Shown piece by piece: positions 7,215-10,020 of a stretch of DNA of 10,020 nt (position 1 is the first letter of the stretch; each line of letters begins with the position of its first letter). This DNA comes from an uncultured Oscillibacter sp. Its GTDB lineage: Bacteria; Bacillota; Clostridia; Oscillospirales; Oscillospiraceae. The stretch is taken from contig CAMHDB010000050.1 of the NCBI GenBank assembly GCA_946183715.1, positions 1 to 10,020 on the forward strand, given 5' to 3'. Made by a program: the position numbers and the translations under genes. The notes below the pieces were generated by a model, which saw only the letters and a program-made list of their open reading frames with translations, did no database searches and was not told the DNA's origin.

Positions 7215-7220
7215 CACCTC
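7215..7220 (-). promoter_or_regulatory. Ribosome binding site of the metallopeptidase gene
   Basis: The minus strand reads GAGGTG 7 bases before the ATG at 7205-7207. This supports MFYRG as the start rather than the later Met11 directly at the first membrane helix. Confidence 0.65.
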
Positions 7221-7226
7221 GCAATT

Positions 7227-7382
7227 CAGAATTTCGGCCCGTTGCCGGGTTTGATAATTTGCGCCCGTGGCAGATTTCAGGATTCCGGCCCGTCGCCGAC
7301 TTTGACAGGGTGCCCGGGCAGGTAACTTGCGCCTGTCGTCCCGTCAGCCGGGTTTGACAGGGTGTCCGAGCAGGTAACTTGC
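7227..7382 (-). repeat. Degenerate tandem repeat copying the 3' end of fmt
   Basis: The 31-base stretch at 7353-7383, inside the end of fmt, recurs at 7301-7331 with only two mismatches and a 52-base period. A third, more decayed and shortened copy lies at about 7227-7262; for example, positions 7227-7256 and 7278-7307 align closely at a 51-base offset. On the minus strand the second copy can still be read as ASYLPGHPVK, matching the ASYLLGHPVK end of Fmt, and then runs to a stop. The array fills most of the 136-base spacer between fmt and the metallopeptidase gene. Confidence 0.8.
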
Positions 7383-8267
7383 GGCGGACATCCGTTTTTT
7401 GCCCCGTGCCTGTAGTTCCGTGACACGTAAGATTGTGCCGTCCCCGCACGCCATGCCGATACCCGCCTTTCCGGCGTCCGTAACCGTACCGGGCGGGGCG
7501 TCGGTGTACTCCCCGGTGGCCTCCGAGGCGAATAATTTCAGCAATTCGCCGCCTATCGCGTCCGTCGTGGCGCATGGCCACGGGTAAAGGCCCCGTATCT
7601 GGCACTGGATTTCCCGCGCCGGACGCGTCCAGTCCACGGGCGAAAGCTCCTTCGACAGCATGGGCGCATACGTGACGCGTTCGGGGTCTTGCGCGAAACG
7701 CGGCGCGGTGCCGCTGGCAATCGCCGCCACGGCCTGTAGAAGCGCCTCCGCGCCGAGTGCGGCAAGGCGGCCCGTCAGCGACAGCGCGTCCTCGTGCGGC
7801 CCGATATCGGTCTCGCGCTGTAGGATAATGTCCCCGGCGTCGAGTTCCTTGGCCATGTGCATAATCGTGACGCCCGTATGGGTATCGCCGTTGAGAATGG
7901 CCCAGTTAATGGGCGCGGCGCCCCGGTAGCGCGGCAACAGCGACGAGTGTACATTGATACAGCCGTACAGGGGAACTTGCAAGACCGCCTCCGGGAGAAT
8001 CTTCCCGTAGGCCGCCACGACTACCAGTTCCGGCGACAAGGCGCGCAGACTTTCCAGCGCGGCTTCGTCGCGGAGTTTGAGCGGCTGGAACACCGGGATT
8101 CCCCGCGAAAGCGCGTACTCCTTCACCGGGGACGCCGCTAATTTGTGTCCGCGGTTCTTGGGCCTGTCGGGCTGCGTGAATACGCCGCAAATCTCGTGTC
8201 CGGCCTCCGAGAGAGCCCGCAACGCCGCCGCCGCGAAATCCGGCGTGCCCATGAACACCATCCGCAT
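7344..8267 (-). CDS. fmt: Methionyl-tRNA formyltransferase
   Basis: Fmt transfers a formyl group from 10-formyltetrahydrofolate to initiator Met-tRNA, the step before bacterial translation initiation. The 307-residue length is normal. The catalytic Rossmann domain (about 1-190) shows FMGTPDFA at 5-12, the loop QPDRPKNRG at 32-40, and NVHSSLLPRYRGAAPINWAI at 105-124 with catalytic Asn105 and His107. Asp143 in ELDAGD completes the active-site triad (Asn106, His108, Asp144 in E. coli). The C-terminal tRNA-binding OB-fold domain begins near 205, and RGLYPWP at 236-242 is a typical family segment. The start lies 4 bases after the def stop with a GAAGGGG ribosome binding site inside the def end; Met3 is an alternative start. 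The last 12 codons are duplicated in the spacer downstream. Confidence 0.97.
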   Translation of the reverse strand: MRMVFMGTPDFAAAALRALSEAGHEICGVFTQPDRPKNRGHKLAASPVKEYALSRGIPVFQPLKLRDEAALESLRALSPELVVVAAYGKILPEAVLQVPLYGCINVHSSLLPRYRGAAPINWAILNGDTHTGVTIMHMAKELDAGDIILQRETDIGPHEDALSLTGRLAALGAEALLQAVAAIASGTAPRFAQDPERVTYAPMLSKELSPVDWTRPAREIQCQIRGLYPWPCATTDAIGGELLKLFASEATGEYTDAPPGTVTDAGKAGIGMACGDGTILRVTELQARGKKRMSAASYLLGHPVKPG

Positions 8268-8271
8268 TCCG

Positions 8272-8783
8272 TCACGCCCCTTCCCCGGCTTCCCGCTCGT
8301 CCTGCTGTCTCTGGTACTCCTCCAACTCCTCGTCCGACAGGAAATGGTCGATTAACTCCGTGTACAAGTGCCCGTCGAGATGGGCGATTTCGTGGCAGAA
8401 CGCGCGCGCCGTCAGTCCGGTACCCTCGTATTCGTGCCAGTCGCCGCGCCTGTCCTGCGCCCGGACTTTGACGTGTTCCGGACGCGTCACAATGCCCCAT
8501 TTCCCCGGCACGCTCAGACAGCCAACCCTGTCTGTTCGCCGTCCTGCTCTACGATTTCCGGGTTGACCAGTTCGTAATACTCCTCTGTTTTCTCGTCCAT
8601 GACCAGACACACGCGGCGGAGTACGCCGACTTGCGGGGCGGCCAATCCGGCGCCGCCTGCGTTGGCGAGGGTGTCGCGCATATCGTCCAGCAGGAGCCAG
8701 AGCCGCCCGTTGAAGTCCCGGACGGGCCGGGCCTTTTTCGTCAGCACGGGGTCGCCCTGCTCCACGATGTTTCTCAATGCCAT
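8272..8783 (-). pseudogene. def: Peptide deformylase, frameshifted at the EGCLS motif
   Basis: Def is the metalloenzyme that removes the formyl group from new polypeptides. The first part, starting MALRNIVEQGDPVL (ATG at 8781-8783), contains GAGLAAPQVG at residues 44-53 and runs to GEQTG. That frame then reads LAV and stops (TGA at 8514-8516). The second half continues one frame over from 8523 as GCLSVPGKWGIV and includes HEIAHLDG, ending at 8272. All three deformylase motifs are present but in two frames. The family consensus EGCLSVP lacks its Glu here; restoring four bases, which on the minus strand would read GAAG within TTGGCTGT, would give TGLEGCLSVP and a protein of about 171 residues. 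Unless this is a sequence error or the ribosome shifts, the product lacks its metal-binding Cys and both His ligands. In the second half HEIAH carries Ala where the family nearly always has Asp. Confidence 0.85.
8515..8534. repeat. 7-bp inverted repeat at the def frameshift
   Basis: CAGACAG (8515-8521) and CTGTCTG (8528-8534) are exact reverse complements separated by six bases. The hairpin brackets the point where the def reading frame breaks, and the bases inferred to be missing would fall at the loop edge. Confidence 0.7.
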
Positions 8784-8793
8784 ACTGTGATAA

Positions 8794-8799
8794 TCCTTT
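8794..8799 (-). promoter_or_regulatory. Ribosome binding site of def
   Basis: The minus strand reads AAAGGA, 10 bases before the ATG at 8781-8783. It picks this ATG rather than an in-frame ATG 48 bases further upstream, which would add an N-terminal stretch not seen in deformylases. Confidence 0.7.
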
Positions 8800-8820
8800 C
8801 GTGTTTCGTCAATTGCCGCC

Positions 8821-8933
8821 GACTGTGGCAAACTTTCGCCGTTGTCCCGACTGCGGTAAACTTTCGCCGTTGTCCCGACTACGGAAACGTTCGCCGTTGT
8901 CCCGACTGTGCTAAACGTTGGTCAGTTGTCGCC
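8821..8933 (-). repeat. Tandem repeat of about 28 bp between priA and def
   Basis: On the plus strand three head-to-tail copies start with GACT and end with TTCGCCGTTGTCCC: 8821-8848 (28 bases), 8849-8876 (28) and 8877-8903 (27). The first two differ at only two positions. A fourth copy, diverged and carrying about 10 extra bases, starts at 8904 and reaches into the priA 3' end, including its stop codon at 8922-8924. The repeats fill most of the spacer ahead of the def ribosome binding site. No promoter is evident within them. Confidence 0.85.
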
Positions 8934-10020
8934 GTTGCAGTCCACGGACAGCGACAGCCCGCGCGCGGCGCGGTCGCGTAAGAACTCCCCCGACAGCCAC
9001 GACAGACGTTCCCGGACGGGCTTTTCGTTCCGGCACACCAGCAGAACCCGGTAGCGGTAACGGGAGTTGACGCGCAGGACGGGCGCGGGGGCGGGGCCTA
9101 GGATTTCGGCGGCAAACTCCGGCGCGCCGAACAGATTCCGGAGGGTGTCGCGGACTTTCACCGCCGCGAGAAATACGGCCTGTTCCTCGACGCCCGAGAC
9201 CGTCAGCGTGAACCAGTCGGCGAAGGGCGGACAGCGCCGCGCGCGGCGGATTCTGATTTCGGTCTCGTAGAAGCGGCGGTAGTCCTGCGCGGCGGCGCTC
9301 TGAATTACGTCGCTTTCGGGCTGGTACGTCTGAATCACGGCGCGGCCCTGTCTTGTCCCGCGTCCGGCGCGCCCGACGACTTGCGTCAGTAAACTGAACG
9401 TCCGTTCGGCGGCGCGGTAGTGGTCGAAATACAAGGACGCGTCGGCGAGTAAGGCCCCGACTAACGTCACGTTCTCGAAGTCCAGTCCGCGCGCGACCAT
9501 CTGCGTACCCAGCAGAATCGGAATGCGCTCCTGTTCAAATTTCGCGAGTAATTTTCCCTGTTTTCCGGTGGCGGTGTCGGCGTCCATGCGGAGGACTTCC
9601 GAACCCGGGAACAACTCCCGGAGTTCCTCTTCTACTTTCTGCGTCCCCGCGCCGACGTGCCGCAACGGCCCGCCGCAGTCCGGACACTCCTCCATGCCGC
9701 GTTCGGAGTGCCCGCAGTAGTGGCACATGAGGCGGTTGTTCGCGGCGTGGTACGTCATGGGCACACTGCAACGCGGACACTCCGGGACGTGTCCGCACTC
9801 CATGCACAGCAACATCCGGCTTGTTCCGCGGCGGTTCAGGAACAAAATACTCTGTTCCCCGCGCTCGATATTCGCCGACAGTTCCCGGCGTAAGTCGCGC
9901 CCAATCAGGCCCGCGTTGCCCGCGCGGAGTTCCTCTTTCAAGTCGCTAATTAAGACTTGCGGCAGGGCGCGGGCGTTGTAGCGGTGGGGGAGCGCGGCGT
10001 AGTGGTAACGCCCCGTTTCG
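8922..10020 (-). CDS. priA: Primosomal protein N' (PriA helicase), C-terminal half
   Basis: PriA is the 3'-5' superfamily-2 DNA helicase that restarts stalled replication forks by recognising the fork and loading the primosome. The frame is open to the window edge, and the 365 residues seen are about half of a normal PriA. They begin in the helicase core, with residues ALPQVLISDL before the second RecA lobe. Eight cysteines in four CX2C pairs (residues 72/75, 81/84, 99/102 and 112/115 of this fragment) form the PriA-specific zinc module inserted in that lobe. Helicase motifs LLGTQMVARGLDF (169-181) and QVVGRAGRG (213-221) follow, then the C-terminal domain ending LSLSVDCNGDN. The internal TTG at 9939-9941 is not a start, because the homology continues upstream. 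Confidence 0.96.
   Translation of the reverse strand, partial: ETGRYHYAALPHRYNARALPQVLISDLKEELRAGNAGLIGRDLRRELSANIERGEQSILFLNRRGTSRMLLCMECGHVPECPRCSVPMTYHAANNRLMCHYCGHSERGMEECPDCGGPLRHVGAGTQKVEEELRELFPGSEVLRMDADTATGKQGKLLAKFEQERIPILLGTQMVARGLDFENVTLVGALLADASLYFDHYRAAERTFSLLTQVVGRAGRGTRQGRAVIQTYQPESDVIQSAAAQDYRRFYETEIRIRRARRCPPFADWFTLTVSGVEEQAVFLAAVKVRDTLRNLFGAPEFAAEILGPAPAPVLRVNSRYRYRVLLVCRNEKPVRERLSWLSGEFLRDRAARGLSLSVDCNGDN

Noticed and set aside
8510..8535. Programmed ribosomal frameshift in def
   Set aside because: No in-frame slippery heptamer is present. The hairpin overlaps the shift site instead of lying downstream. A -1 shift would still leave the conserved Glu of EGCLS missing. Deformylases are not known to use recoding.
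8787..8810. Promoter before def (TTGACG with a TATCAC box)
   Set aside because: The spacer is only 14 bases and the -10 box would lie inside the ribosome binding region, so it is not credible.
8821..8933. Possible CRISPR array
   Set aside because: The 28-bp units are directly contiguous with no unique spacers between them, and no cas genes are near.

Overview
The window is a compact housekeeping operon from a GC-rich member of the Bacillota, most likely class Clostridia and perhaps an Oscillospiraceae/Ruminococcaceae-type gut bacterium. Every gene I can support lies on the minus strand, so transcription runs from high to low coordinates. The order is priA - def - fmt - zinc metallopeptidase - rsmB - small broken gene - rlmN - PP2C phosphatase - PASTA kinase - rsgA. 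This is the well-known Bacillota priA-def-fmt-rsmB-rlmN-prpC-prkC-rsgA cluster with a YugP-type membrane metallopeptidase inserted, an arrangement I associate with Clostridia. The taxon is inferred from gene order and protein style, not measured.

Layout from the upstream (right) end. Positions 8922-10020 hold the C-terminal half of PriA, which continues beyond the window. Positions 8784-8921 are a spacer with a roughly 28-bp tandem repeat that begins at the priA 3' end. Positions 8272-8783 hold peptide deformylase, recognisable along its whole length but frameshifted at its conserved EGCLS motif. fmt (7344-8267) is intact and is followed by a second degenerate tandem repeat that copies its own 3' end (7227-7382). 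Next come the metallopeptidase (6494-7207) and rsmB (5196-6494), which overlap by one base. A small gene, apparently of the DUF4177 type and broken at least twice, starts on the rsmB stop codon (5088-5199). A strong sigma-A-like promoter (5053-5080) then precedes rlmN, the phosphatase, the kinase and rsgA, which are chained by ATGA overlaps. The last 82 bases are AT-rich and hold a palindrome and a Shine-Dalgarno-like motif but no gene.

The gene products act mainly on translation: initiator Met-tRNA formylation (Fmt), N-formyl removal (Def), 16S rRNA m5C967 (RsmB), 23S rRNA m2A2503 with tRNA m2A37 (RlmN) and late 30S assembly (RsgA). They are joined by replication restart (PriA) and a cell-envelope-sensing Ser/Thr kinase-phosphatase pair. 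In B. subtilis the RsgA homologue is a known PrkC/PrpC substrate, so the last three genes probably form a regulatory unit.

I found no mobile element, CRISPR array, RNA gene or novel multi-gene system. The points most worth a second look are the two disrupted genes (def and the small gene), the two intergenic repeats that each copy the 3' end of the gene before them, and the internal promoter with a very short predicted leader.
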